A stretch of 40,310 bases of DNA from an uncultured Bacilli bacterium. GTDB lineage: Bacteria; Bacillota_I; Bacilli_A; RF39; UBA660. The stretch is from NCBI GenBank assembly GCA_934162195.1, contig CAKPHO010000010.1:1-40310 (forward strand). The letters are read 5' to 3'. The translations under genes were made by a program, and so were the position numbers. A model generated the notes under the pieces. It ran no database searches. It had not been told where the DNA came from and was given only the letters and a program-made list of their open reading frames with translations. This document shows, one piece after another, positions 1-7,646 of the stretch; within the stretch, counting starts at the first letter, position 1; the number at the start of each line of letters is the position of its first letter.

Positions 1-45
1 TAATTGTAAAATACCTATTATAATTTCTTTAATATTCTTTTTCAT
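1..45 (-). CDS. 5' end of an unidentified gene (partial)
   Basis: An ATG at 45-43 on the minus strand is preceded by a good SD (GGAGG at about 52-56) and opens a frame that runs off the window after 15 codons, beginning MKKNIKEIIIGIL. The lysine-rich start followed by hydrophobic residues could be a membrane anchor or signal sequence, but too little is present to name it. Confidence 0.45.
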   Translation of the reverse strand, partial: MKKNIKEIIIGILQL

Positions 46-151
46 AATCAATCCTCCATTTCAACAAATTACTATTTGTCTTTCAGTTCCTATTATATCA
101 TTTTATTTACTTAAAATATTAAAATGTTGGTTAATTTTACTAAAATCATGT

Positions 152-270
152 TATACTAATTTTAGTTAGCAGTTGTTACTACCTATAAATTGTTGCTTTT
201 AATGGTTGTTTTACCAGAACCTTAAGGGCTCCATTGAAATAAAACGAGCTATTAATTAGTTCGTTTTTTT
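152..270 (+). ncRNA. Candidate small RNA or decayed leader, unidentified
   Basis: The 265-base gap between the two minus-strand genes holds a TATACT box at 152-157. About 80 bases with internal pairing follow (an AATGG/CCATT outer pair enclosing a self-complementary CCTTAAGG), then an intrinsic terminator on the plus strand. No ORF with an SD is present. This could be a small RNA, or an old leader that lost its gene. I do not recognise the family; it does not show SRP or tmRNA signatures. Confidence 0.25.
241..270 (+). terminator. Intrinsic terminator, probably bidirectional
   Basis: AAAACGAGCT (241-250) pairs with AGTTCGTTTT (258-267), one G.T wobble, followed by T residues to 270. Read on the minus strand the same stem precedes TTTTATTT, so it can also end the gene at 312-1079. 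Confidence 0.65.
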
Positions 271-311
271 GTATTTAAATTCCACGTTATCAGCTTGGAT
301 TTATTAACCAC

Positions 312-1079
312 TTAACACCTTGTGTTTTTAATATATTTAGAGTTCATATTTTCAATAATATTGTCATAAAGATTATACCATTTTATTTGGACACAAAAAC
401 GTTTTTTCTCATATAATGGGTTTTTATTTAAACAACGATCTAATGGTTGAACTATTAATGGACCAAAATGAATTGCAGTAGAATAAATATTAATTTGTGA
501 AGATATTATATTTTTTATATCTTTTTCTAATATCCATACAAAATCATTTACAGTTCCATGAATAATAGCATCAATACTTTTATCGCTGTTATTACCTTTT
601 AGAACAAATTTATCTGTTGCTTTATTAATTATGTTAATTTTATTAAAAGCTTCATTAATTTCATTTATTTTACCTTGATGAGTTTTTTTATATTCAATAG
701 ACGACATCCTTACAACACCTTTTCCATTTGTTGTTCCATCTGCATAGTGATATTTTAGATATTCAATTATTATAGTCTTGTTAATTTTGCTATCAATTAA
801 AAAATGTATAAAGTCACTTATTCTTTCAACGTGAACTGAATTTTTAATTCCTTTTTTAATGCTTATTCTTTTTATTTTATCGTTGATACAAATAAATATA
901 TCATATTTTTGTAGCTTATTATTTTTCCTACATTTTATAATATCATTATCTTCTATATCTTGAAATAAATCTTTTAAAAAAGAGTAGTGCATTGGACTTA
1001 ATTCTTTTATTCTCTTTTTGTTAAAATAATTTATGAATTGAATTTCATTTTCAATACCATTTATTTTTTCTTCTGACAT
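312..1079 (-). CDS. Hypothetical protein, possible PD-(D/E)XK-fold nuclease
   Basis: 255 residues, soluble, lysine-rich, with a strong SD (GGAGGG) just upstream of the ATG. I do not recognise a named family. Residues ~58-76 read KYDIFI followed by KRISIKKG, which resembles the D...(S/E)xK core of PD-(D/E)XK nucleases; acidic residues near positions 8-11 could supply the first catalytic acid. No methyltransferase is adjacent, so a restriction role is only a possibility. The gene stands alone, divergent from the glycosyltransferase at 1198. Function is inferred from one motif and is weak. Confidence 0.55.
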   Translation of the reverse strand: MSEEKINGIENEIQFINYFNKKRIKELSPMHYSFLKDLFQDIEDNDIIKCRKNNKLQKYDIFICINDKIKRISIKKGIKNSVHVERISDFIHFLIDSKINKTIIIEYLKYHYADGTTNGKGVVRMSSIEYKKTHQGKINEINEAFNKINIINKATDKFVLKGNNSDKSIDAIIHGTVNDFVWILEKDIKNIISSQINIYSTAIHFGPLIVQPLDRCLNKNPLYEKKRFCVQIKWYNLYDNIIENMNSKYIKNTRC

Positions 1080-1197
1080 TTTCTTTCCCTCCTAATATTA
1101 ATATTCCACAAATAGTCTTTAAATCCTTTTAATTTGCTTTAGAAATTTCAAAAAAATATGGTATACTGAAAATAGAATAGAAATAGATGTGGTACAA

Positions 1198-2337
1198 ATG
1201 GTTTTGATGATTTTAGAAATAATAGGTATTTCATTAACTGTTATATATTTATTACCAAATTGTAATAAAAGGAAATTGAATAAAAAAGAAAAAAGTAATT
1301 ATGCAATCTTAATTCCTGCTCGTAATGAAGAAAAAGTTATAACTGGTTTAATGGAGAGTTTAAAGAAGCATTCTGTAAAAGTTGATTTTAAAGATGTTTA
1401 TGTTATGGTAAGTGATAAAAATGATTTGGCAATTCCTATTTTAAAAAAATATAATTGTAATATTATAACAAGAGTAAACCCTAACTTAAAAAGAAAAGGT
1501 TATGCGTTAAATGAACTTATAAAAAGTATAAAAAAAGAATATGATTTGTATTTTATTTTTGATGCAGATAATATCTTAGATAAAGATTTTATTAAGTATA
1601 TGCTTGATGAGTATAAAGATGGATATGATATAGTAACATCTAAAAGACTTAACAAAAATCCAAAAGATAGCGTTACGTCTTATTGCTCTGGATTGTTATT
1701 TACATTATTAAATATATTTAATAAAAGTAAAGCTAATAATAATGAAAATGTTATATTATCAGGTACTGGTTTTTTTATCTGTGGTGATATTATAAAAAAG
1801 TTAAAAGGTTATCCTTTTAATACTTTAACGGAGGACTATGAATTAACTTTGTATTCAATAATAAATAAATATAATAGTAGTTATTGTGATAAAGCTGTTT
1901 TTTATGATGAACAGCCTATAGATCTTAATGTTTCGATAAAACAAAGAACAAGATGGATAAAAGGATATTTTGAAAATAGAAAGAAGTATAGCAGAAAGTT
2001 AGCAGAACAATATAAGAAAACAAGAAATTTTTCTATATTGAAAGAAATAATTGGTATAAAGGGAATTATAGTTTTATTGATATGGGTATTTATAAGTATG
2101 TTGCTAAGTTTTTCGTTAACAAAAATAGTTTATATATTATTAGCTTTATATTTAACATTGTTTTTAGTTACATTATTTTTAATAGTTTGTGATGAATCAA
2201 AAATAGATAATGAATTAAAGTTTAAAGCGTTGTTTTTTAATCCTATATTTTTGTTAAGCTATATAATATGTTTATTTAAATCCTTTGGAAATGTATCGTG
2301 GGATGTTATAAAGCACGAAAAAGATGATCTTTCATGA
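1198..2337 (+). CDS. Glycosyltransferase family 2, membrane-anchored, QxxRW type
   Basis: An inverting GT2 enzyme with an N-terminal membrane segment (first ~20 residues), a GT-A domain and a hydrophobic C-terminal region (~290-365). Visible motifs: IPARNEE near residue 40, FDADN near 122 (DxD-like metal/UDP-sugar site), TEDYELT near 212 (catalytic-base region) and QRTRW near 247, the QxxRW motif of processive synthases such as IcaA/BcsA-type enzymes. It probably makes or extends a cell-surface glycan at the cytoplasmic membrane; the sugar cannot be told. An extended -10 (TGGTATACT, 1159-1167) lies close upstream, giving a short leader. No clear SD separates this ATG from the GTG at 1189, so the start is uncertain by three codons. 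Confidence 0.85.
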   Translation: MVLMILEIIGISLTVIYLLPNCNKRKLNKKEKSNYAILIPARNEEKVITGLMESLKKHSVKVDFKDVYVMVSDKNDLAIPILKKYNCNIITRVNPNLKRKGYALNELIKSIKKEYDLYFIFDADNILDKDFIKYMLDEYKDGYDIVTSKRLNKNPKDSVTSYCSGLLFTLLNIFNKSKANNNENVILSGTGFFICGDIIKKLKGYPFNTLTEDYELTLYSIINKYNSSYCDKAVFYDEQPIDLNVSIKQRTRWIKGYFENRKKYSRKLAEQYKKTRNFSILKEIIGIKGIIVLLIWVFISMLLSFSLTKIVYILLALYLTLFLVTLFLIVCDESKIDNELKFKALFFNPIFLLSYIICLFKSFGNVSWDVIKHEKDDLS

Positions 2338-2346
2338 TCATCTTTT
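2320..2346. terminator. Bidirectional terminator shared by convergent genes
   Basis: Perfect 10-bp stem AAAGATGATC (2320-2329) / GATCATCTTT (2336-2345). It lies between the GT2 gene and ecfT; the GT2 TGA and the ecfT stop both fall in its second arm. Confidence 0.8.
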
Positions 2347-2914
2347 AGTATGCTTTTATAGTTAACGTTTTTTCTAGGTCATCTAATCTATTAAATAAAT
2401 TATTTAAAAAAGTTATTAAATAAATATGGGGTTTGGTTGCTAAATAAAACAAATTGAATTTAACACCTTTACTATTTAGTGATAACTTAATCATTCTTAT
2501 CTCATCTGATAAAATCGGAATAAAGGCTAAAGAAATTGAAATTATTAAAGTTAAATTATCAATATCTACTTTAAATATTTTTAACGGATAGAATAAATAT
2601 TTGAAGGCTAGTCTTATTTTATCATTGTTAAAATAAGTTCCAATTATGTATGTCATATCAATAGCTAGGAATAGTTTTATTCCCACTTTTAAGGAAGATA
2701 TAATATTTGAAAATAAAAGATTACAAATAATTATAAATAAAACAAAAATAATATATTTTTTAAACACAATAAAATGTTTTTTTATTGGTATTCTTATGAT
2801 TATGGAAATTATAAAATTGAAGATAAATAGTATAAATAAAATCATAAAACAGTCAATTGAAAATAGTAAGCAACTATATATAAAGAAAAGTATAAGTATA
2901 AAAGTGTTAATCAT
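2345..2914 (-). CDS. ecfT: ECF transporter transmembrane subunit EcfT (CbiQ family)
   Basis: 189 residues, almost entirely hydrophobic with about five membrane segments, followed by a helix around residues 133-150 (FIPILSDEIRMIKLSLNSKG) that fits the coupling-helix region of EcfT, where it contacts the ATPase. In energy-coupling-factor importers EcfT links the substrate-binding S component to the ATPases. Last gene of the minus-strand folT-ecfA-ecfT operon; its start overlaps the end of ecfA by 8 bases, so translational coupling is likely and its own SD is weak. Shorter than the usual ~250 residues, so it is a compact member. Confidence 0.8.
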   Translation of the reverse strand: MINTFILILFFIYSCLLFSIDCFMILFILFIFNFIISIIIRIPIKKHFIVFKKYIIFVLFIIICNLLFSNIISSLKVGIKLFLAIDMTYIIGTYFNNDKIRLAFKYLFYPLKIFKVDIDNLTLIISISLAFIPILSDEIRMIKLSLNSKGVKFNLFYLATKPHIYLITFLNNLFNRLDDLEKTLTIKAY

Positions 2915-3698
2915 TTTTATTAATTCTTTCTAATATGCTTTTTTCATTTAAATCATCTATGTTATTAATTTTTAATGTAGTTGCTAATTTAAAGATAAAG
3001 GGTATTTGTAAATGATGATTTGTTAATATGGTATTATTATTTAGTATATCGTTTATTTCATATTTATATGTTTTATGGTTATCTATAATAACAACCTCGT
3101 CCGCATATATTAATTCATCCATGTTATTTGTTATAAAAATAATTCCTATTTTCTTTTTTAATGAGCTAATGAGTTTATATATTTCTTGTTTTCCATTGAT
3201 ATCTATCATAGATGTTGCTTCATCCAAAATAAGATAATCAGGATTTAGCGATAATTGTGAAGCGATAGCGATTCTTTGTTGTTCTCCTCCTGATAATTCA
3301 TAGGGATTAGCGTTTACAAAATTCTCCATATTGACTTTTTTTAAACTATCTTTAATTATTTCTGGTATTAAAGTTTTTTCTATTTTTATATTTTCTAGAG
3401 TAAATTTTAAATCATCATATACTTTGGAAAAAATAATTTGATTACTAGGATTTTGAAAAACTATTCCAACTTTATTTCTGATTAATTTATTATCTGTTTT
3501 TTTATTTATTATAAGGTCATCAATTGATAATTTTCCGGAAATAGGGTATAGAAGTCCACTTATTATACTGGCTAGAGTAGACTTTCCACTTCCATTAGTG
3601 CCAATTATAAATGTTACTTTTGATTTTGAAATATTAAGATTAATGTTATCGATAATAATTTTATCATATTTAAATGTTATATTTTCTAATTTAATCAT
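2907..3698 (-). CDS. ecfA: ECF transporter ATP-binding protein EcfA
   Basis: 263-residue ABC ATPase: Walker A GTNGSGKST at ~33-41, Q-loop VFQNPSNQ near 80, signature LSGGEQQR near 136, Walker B and catalytic Glu in LILDEATS near 156, with a C-terminal extension typical of EcfA. It powers vitamin uptake with EcfT and the S component. Only one ATPase gene is present although many ECF modules carry two (EcfA1/EcfA2), so a homodimer or a partner encoded elsewhere is implied. Overlaps both neighbours by 8 bases, as expected in a tightly coupled operon. Confidence 0.87.
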   Translation of the reverse strand: MIKLENITFKYDKIIIDNINLNISKSKVTFIIGTNGSGKSTLASIISGLLYPISGKLSIDDLIINKKTDNKLIRNKVGIVFQNPSNQIIFSKVYDDLKFTLENIKIEKTLIPEIIKDSLKKVNMENFVNANPYELSGGEQQRIAIASQLSLNPDYLILDEATSMIDINGKQEIYKLISSLKKKIGIIFITNNMDELIYADEVVIIDNHKTYKYEINDILNNNTILTNHHLQIPFIFKLATTLKINNIDDLNEKSILERINKND

Positions 3699-4212
3699 TT
3701 ATTATTTTTCCCAATCTTTTTTCTAAAATCTTACAAAGAGCTAGTATAGTAACTATTTTTATGGGGATCATAATTAGCTGTTTTGCTATCCTAAATGGAA
3801 CAATGATTTTACTAGCATTTTTACTTATCATGATAACCCAAATTGTATTTAAGCAACCGTTAAGTAACCCGGTAACTATGATGGTACTGATAATAAGTCT
3901 TATGATAAAATTTTTATCGATTTTAAATTCTTTTCTATAAAGTAATAGTCCATAAATTAATCCAGTAAGAAAAGATGTTACTGTGAATCCAAAAAAGTAA
4001 CTTCCAGTAGGAAACAAAAGAGCTCCTATGATATCGCTGGCAGTAGCAATGAATGTACTATATTTTGGCCCTAAAATAATCGCGCTCAACATAATTGGAA
4101 CGAAGCTAAAACCGATAGTAATAATTGGGGTTCGAATAGATAAAATTCTTCCTAAAACAACCGTAGACGCTAAAAAAAGCGCACATAATAATATTCTTCT
4201 TGACTTGTTCAT
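3691..4212 (-). CDS. folT: Folate-family ECF transporter S component (FolT)
   Basis: 173-residue membrane protein with about five to six hydrophobic segments and the folate-type S-component signature around FSFVPIMLSAIILGP and GALLFPTGSYFFGF. It binds the vitamin (folates) and hands it to EcfA/EcfT. The frame is open upstream, but the start MNKSRR is chosen because an AAAGGA SD lies 7 bases before it and the upstream stretch is riboswitch RNA. The tetrahydrofolate riboswitch in the leader independently supports folate specificity. Confidence 0.85.
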   Translation of the reverse strand: MNKSRRILLCALFLASTVVLGRILSIRTPIITIGFSFVPIMLSAIILGPKYSTFIATASDIIGALLFPTGSYFFGFTVTSFLTGLIYGLLLYRKEFKIDKNFIIRLIISTIIVTGLLNGCLNTIWVIMISKNASKIIVPFRIAKQLIMIPIKIVTILALCKILEKRLGKIIND

Positions 4213-4218
4213 AAAAAA

Positions 4219-4248
4219 ATCCTTTCTTTTCCGCATGAAAAAAAGGAT
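4219..4248 (-). terminator. Riboswitch expression platform (terminator / SD-sequestering hairpin)
   Basis: On the minus strand ATCCTTT pairs with AAAGGAT and is followed by seven T residues. The second arm contains the folT SD, so the hairpin could stop transcription or hide the SD. GCGGAA in the loop can instead pair with TTCCGC in the aptamer's closing strand, giving a plausible alternative (anti-terminator) fold. Confidence 0.65.
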
Positions 4249-4267
4249 CATATAATTCGATTTTTTC

Positions 4268-4361
4268 ATTAGCGGAATGCAAAAATAAATAAGCGAATAA
4301 ATCTTGCCTCTTAAACAACTTCCCGTTTTAAGAGTCTTAACTATTTATTTTTTACTCTAAT
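4268..4361 (-). promoter_or_regulatory. Tetrahydrofolate (THF) riboswitch aptamer
   Basis: Read on the minus strand, this leader matches the THF (folT) riboswitch layout: P1 ATTAG/CTAAT with conserved AGAGTA, P2 AAATAAAT/ATTTATTT, conserved GTTAAG, P3 CTCTTAAA/TTTAAGAG enclosing GGGA, and the conserved 3' strand TTGCATTCCGC. It lies directly upstream of folT, the usual genomic position of this class. Binding of reduced folates is expected to shut down the folT-ecfA-ecfT operon through the hairpin that follows. Confidence 0.87.
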
Positions 4362-4395
4362 ATTAAGTTATTAATTAAATTTTGGAAAAGAAAGA

Positions 4396-4443
4396 TTAGT
4401 AGAACTTTAGTCGATTGAATATTAAGCAAATACATTTTTGCAT
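4396..4443 (-). CDS. Possible 15-residue leader peptide upstream of the THF riboswitch
   Basis: Sixteen codons (MQKCICLIFNRLKFY, stop TAA) begin 7 bases after GGAAGGTGAT, a good SD. The promoter at 4464-4492 predicts a transcript start near 4457, so the SD would sit at the very 5' end of the mRNA. The ORF ends 34 bases before the riboswitch. Its position suggests a translated leader, but a chance ORF cannot be excluded. Confidence 0.4.
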   Translation of the reverse strand: MQKCICLIFNRLKFY

Positions 4444-4463
4444 ATCAATCACCTTCCACATAC

Positions 4464-4492
4464 ATTATACGCGTTAAGAATTGATTAGTAAA
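4464..4492 (-). promoter_or_regulatory. Promoter of the folT operon
   Basis: On the minus strand TTTACT (4492-4487) and TATAAT (4469-4464) are separated by 17 bases, a near-consensus sigma-A promoter directed at the leader ORF, riboswitch and folT. Confidence 0.75.
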
Positions 4493-4519
4493 CAAAAAAA
4501 TAGAGAAAAATCTCTATTT
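4493..4519 (-). terminator. Intrinsic terminator of the ZIP gene
   Basis: AAATAGAGA/TCTCTATTT hairpin (4498-4519) followed on the minus strand by a T-run; the ZIP stop codon lies at its upstream edge. Confidence 0.8.
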
Positions 4520-5315
4520 AACCTAATGCAATATCTAAAACCATCATTATGGAAAAGCCAATTAATGTGAATAGGGCCATTAAATCTTTGTTTTTGTTTG
4601 TTTGACTTTCGGGAATTAATTCTTCAACAACCACATATATCATTGCTCCAGCAGCAAATGCTAATAAAAATGGAAGAAGTAATCTTATTTTTATTACTAA
4701 TAAAGCTCCAATAACAGCAGATATTGGTTCAACTATACCACTTAATTGACCAAAGAAAAAAGCTTTTTTTCTAGACATCCCTTCGCGTCTCAATGGGACA
4801 CTTACAGCGGTACCTTCTGGAAAATTCTGAATACCAATACCCAAAGCTAACAAACAGGTAGCAGCTAATGTTGTACCGTCAAGCCCATATTTTAAAGATC
4901 CAAAAGCCACCCCTATAGCTAAACCTTCAGGTATGTTATGAAGTGTTATAGAAAATATTAGCATTAAACAACGTCTAAAACTATTGTTGTTATATTTTTT
5001 ATTTTTGCTTAATTTTGTAAATATTTTATCACCGACAAAAAGTAATAAGCCACCGCAAAAGAAACCGACAGTCGTAACTAACCAAGTTATCATTTTTAAA
5101 TTTTCGGCCATTTCAATAGCGGGAGATAATAGTGACCAAAAAGATGCGGAGATCATAACTCCTGCCGCAAATCCTAACATCGCATCCATAATGTTTTTTT
5201 TAATATTTTTAAATAAAAATACTAATGCTGCTCCAAGTGCTGTAACACTCCAAGTAAAGATTGTAGCAATTAGAGCTTGCGTAATATGATTTAAATTACA
5301 AAAAAAATCTACCAT
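4518..5315 (-). CDS. ZIP-family divalent metal transporter
   Basis: 265 residues with about eight hydrophobic segments. Two metal-binding helices are clear: HNIPEGLAIGVAFG and NFPEGTAVSVPLRREG, the H/N-x-x-P-E-G motifs of ZIP (ZupT/GufA-like) importers of Zn2+ and related ions. In the second helix the usual His is replaced by Asn (QNFPEG), common in the GufA-like branch. The frame is open upstream, but the ATG at 5315 (MVDFF) is chosen because GAAGGAAGG precedes it at proper spacing. Monocistronic and divergent from spoVS. Confidence 0.87.
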   Translation of the reverse strand: MVDFFCNLNHITQALIATIFTWSVTALGAALVFLFKNIKKNIMDAMLGFAAGVMISASFWSLLSPAIEMAENLKMITWLVTTVGFFCGGLLLFVGDKIFTKLSKNKKYNNNSFRRCLMLIFSITLHNIPEGLAIGVAFGSLKYGLDGTTLAATCLLALGIGIQNFPEGTAVSVPLRREGMSRKKAFFFGQLSGIVEPISAVIGALLVIKIRLLLPFLLAFAAGAMIYVVVEELIPESQTNKNKDLMALFTLIGFSIMMVLDIALG

Positions 5316-5420
5316 AGACATCCTTCCTTCATTAAATAAATTATTCAACAATACAAATTTAGTTATAATAAAAGCCTATCTTTCATATATTTAACTGTAG
5401 AAAGAGAGGAATTAATATAT

Positions 5421-5681
5421 ATGGAAACACTTAAAGTTTCATCAAAATCTAATCCAAATAGTGTTGCTGGAGCACTTGCTAATGTATTTAGAGAAAAAGG
5501 AAGTGTTGAAATTCAAGCGATAGGAGCAGGAGCGCTTAATCAGGCAATAAAATCAATTGCCATTGCTAGAGGGTTCGTGGCTCCATCTGGTAAAAATTTA
5601 GTTTGTATTCCAGCTTTTACAGATATTGTAATTGATGGGGACGAACGTACGGCAATTAAGTTAATTGTAGAAGCTAAATAG
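5421..5681 (+). CDS. spoVS: Stage V sporulation protein S
   Basis: 86 residues, full length, and strongly like SpoVS throughout (METLKVSSKSNPNSVAGALA; IQAIGAGALNQAIKSIAIAR; FTDIVIDGDERTAIKLIVE). SpoVS is a small Alba-like protein needed for spore coat/cortex progress in Bacillus, and is also kept in bacteria that do not sporulate, where it may act as a nucleic-acid-binding regulator. SD AGAGAGGAA precedes the ATG. Single gene with its own terminator. Its presence fits a sporulating or recently non-sporulating Bacillota lineage but does not prove sporulation. Confidence 0.92.
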   Translation: METLKVSSKSNPNSVAGALANVFREKGSVEIQAIGAGALNQAIKSIAIARGFVAPSGKNLVCIPAFTDIVIDGDERTAIKLIVEAK

Positions 5682-5694
5682 CTTCTTTTATTTT
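5669..5694 (+). terminator. Intrinsic terminator of spoVS
   Basis: AGAAGC (5669-5674) / GCTTCT (5681-5686) followed by a T-rich run; the stop codon TAG is partly inside the hairpin. Confidence 0.7.
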
Positions 5695-5735
5695 ATCTTC
5701 ATAACTTATTTAGTCATATCAAAACCTTCCTTCTT

Positions 5736-6083
5736 ATGTCCAAGAAACGGGGTTCGTATCATAAAAATAATTCAATAAATACATTGCAAACTCCCAAGAC
5801 AGGAGATTATCTAATATTTACTGATTTATATAATTACTTACATGAATATAAAAAACAAGTACAAGGTGTTGAAAAAGTAAAAATTATGTAAGGTTCATGG
5901 GTACAAATTAGGAAATAACTTATCTACATTTAAAAAATAGCAAGTCGTTTTGATGAAGAAATAGAAGACGTAAAAGTATATACTAGAGATTTATTTAGAA
6001 ACAATAAAAAAACGAGTAAAATTGCTTTTTTTAGTGTTGTACAATTTTTTAAAAAAGTTATAAATATATTTGGATTTTTATAA
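5736..6083 (+). pseudogene. Decayed gene of unknown function
   Basis: The frame from ATG 5736 gives 51 residues (MSKKRGSYHKNN...), then stops at 5889, 5916 and 5931, and resumes in the same frame as KIASRFDEEIEDVKVYTRDL to a TAA at 6081. Between the stops, the +1 frame reads GNNLSTFKK and would join smoothly to IASRF, so at least two indels plus substitutions are likely. There is no SD at the first ATG. The charged helical sequence ending in a hydrophobic tail is protein-like but I do not recognise it. This covers the gene-free stretch between spoVS and the InlB-repeat gene. Confidence 0.5.
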
Positions 6084-6119
6084 TTATTATAGTATAACAA
6101 ACTAAAGGAGGAATAACTT

Positions 6120-7271
6120 ATGTCTAAAATAGACAAAAACAAGAAAAAAATTATTGCTATTATATTGGGTATTATATTAATTGCTATAATTATTTTCTTA
6201 CTATGGTTTTTCAATCGAAAGTTTGATGTCACTTTTGATTTGAATAATGGTACCAAAGAAGAAATCGTTAAAGTTAAATATCACCAAACCATTAATGAAA
6301 AAGATATCAAAGATCAAAAAGATTTAGGATAATCATTTGTTGGCTGGTATGAGGTAGTTGGTATTAAAGAAAAAGAAGATGTCTTAGCAGATAAACCATT
6401 TGACTTTAATACTAAAATTAATAAGGTTATAAAACTAAAAGCTCTTTACGAAGGAAAAGTTGAAACAATTACTATTAATTTTGACTCTAAAGGGGGCAGT
6501 TCTGTCGACCCTATTACTATTAATAAAGGTGCTGAACTTATCCTTCCAAAAGATCCTACATATGCTGGTTATACTTTTAAAGGATGGTATGATATAAATG
6601 AGACTCCAATACATAATAATGCTCTTCTAGAAGAGGACACTACTTTATATGCTAAGTGGGAAAAAATACCTGAGCCTAAATCTGAACCTAAAAAAGAAGA
6701 AAAAATATCTTTATCCTTAAGTCGAGATACCATTCATGTTAATGGTATTAAAACAGCTACCGCTACCGCAACAGTTGAAAATTCTAGTGGGAAAGTTACT
6801 TTTTCATTAAGTGATACTAACTGTATGACTATTAATGAAAATACCGGTGCTATTAGCGTTGCTTCTAATCCTAAAAATTGTTCTAATGGTGCTACCATTA
6901 CAGTAACTGCTAAAACATCTCGAGGAAAAAAAGCAACAGCTACCATTTATTATGAAAAAGATTTAGCCTTAACTTATGAAAACAAAACTTATATTCAAGA
7001 TGATAAAACCAGTGGTAAACATTCAACATTCACTGTTAATGCTAATCAAAATGTTAGTTGGAATATAGATGCTGCTGTAAAGCCATCATATCGTTACACT
7101 TATAAAGATTACAAAAATAGAACAGCTACATCCGTAACTGGTGGATATACCATTGACAGTATCGTAGAATCAACGGGTGCTATCAGCAAAATATCAACTG
7201 ATGTCAAAGTAACCGCTACTACTAAAGCTGGACAAAAAATATCTTTAATAATAAAACAGTATATAGCATAA
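6120..7271 (+). pseudogene. InlB B-repeat / Ig-like surface protein interrupted by one in-frame TAA
   Basis: One continuous frame of 384 codons with a single internal stop at 6330-6332. The start is sound (GGAGGAATAACTT before the ATG). Features in order: lysine-rich N-terminus and membrane anchor (~9-31); a damaged first Listeria-Bacteroides (InlB B) repeat whose 'Y-S-F-V-G-W-Y' motif has TAA where Tyr would be; a complete second repeat (~119-180: FDSKGGSS, GYTFKGWYD, TLYAKWE); a proline/glutamate linker; then a bacterial Ig-like (BIg_2-type) region with TFSLSDTNCMTINENTGAIS. Downstream codons carry no other stop, so inactivation is recent or the stop is read through. Codons are richer in C (ACC, GTC, GAC) than in neighbours, suggesting a different origin. 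Confidence 0.75.
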
Positions 7272-7279
7272 AAAATTAA

Positions 7280-7473
7280 ATGATGGTATATATTAAGAAA
7301 CGATTATCTATATTACTATGTATTATATATGCTACAAGTGATGAAATTCATCAAATATTTACTCCTGGTATAGCATGTCAAATAAAAGATATCTTATAGG
7401 TTCAATTATTGGTATATATCTATTTAAATTACTAAAGAAAAGAAAAGAATGGTTCAATAAAATCTGTGTGTAG
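7280..7473 (+). pseudogene. VanZ-family C-terminal fragment with frameshift
   Basis: Frame 1 reads ATSDEIHQIFTPG then CQIKDIL and stops; a shifted frame continues GSIIGIYLFKLLKKRKEW to a TAG at 7471. This is the core of VanZ-like membrane proteins (SDEIHQ.F.PGR...D...D..G...G), lacking the first membrane helices and broken by an indel near 7399. VanZ-like proteins are linked to glycopeptide tolerance and other membrane roles. It is a relic, with no SD or promoter. Confidence 0.7.
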
Positions 7474-7475
7474 TT

Positions 7476-7503
7476 GAGATGACAAATTGTCATCTCTTTT
7501 TCT
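7476..7503 (+). terminator. Intrinsic terminator after the VanZ relic
   Basis: Perfect 9-bp stem GAGATGACA (7476-7484) / TGTCATCTC (7488-7496) then TTTTTCTT. Confidence 0.8.
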
Positions 7504-7542
7504 TGTGTTATTATAAAGTAAATAATAATTGTAAGGTATTAA

Positions 7543-7632
7543 ATGAAAAACCATTATTTGCTAGTGGGGTTAAATAGTAAGGTTGTTAAAATACTTGGTG
7601 TTAATCAAAAGTGTAATGTAGAGGCTAGATAA
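7543..7632 (+). CDS. Very small ORF (29 aa), doubtful
   Basis: ATG at 7543 with AAGG six bases upstream; 29 residues ending ...NQKCNVEAR, with its stop inside the terminator at 7620. No recognisable relation. It may be the last remnant of another decayed gene in this relic-rich stretch, not a functional ORF. Confidence 0.2.
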   Translation: MKNHYLLVGLNSKVVKILGVNQKCNVEAR

Positions 7633-7645
7633 TAGTCTCTTTTTG
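7620..7645 (+). terminator. Intrinsic terminator before sufU
   Basis: AGAGGCTA (7620-7627) / TAGTCTCT (7633-7640) with one G.T pair, then TTTTT. It isolates the sufU promoter from upstream transcription. Confidence 0.65.
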
Positions 7646-7646
7646 T

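Noticed and set aside
2646..2933. Plus-strand ORF opposite ecfT
   Set aside because: Antisense shadow of an A+T-rich membrane-protein gene; no SD and no recognisable protein.
4106..4318. Minus-strand 70-residue ORF overlapping the folT leader
   Set aside because: It runs through the riboswitch and the start of folT in another frame, has no SD and no protein-like pattern.
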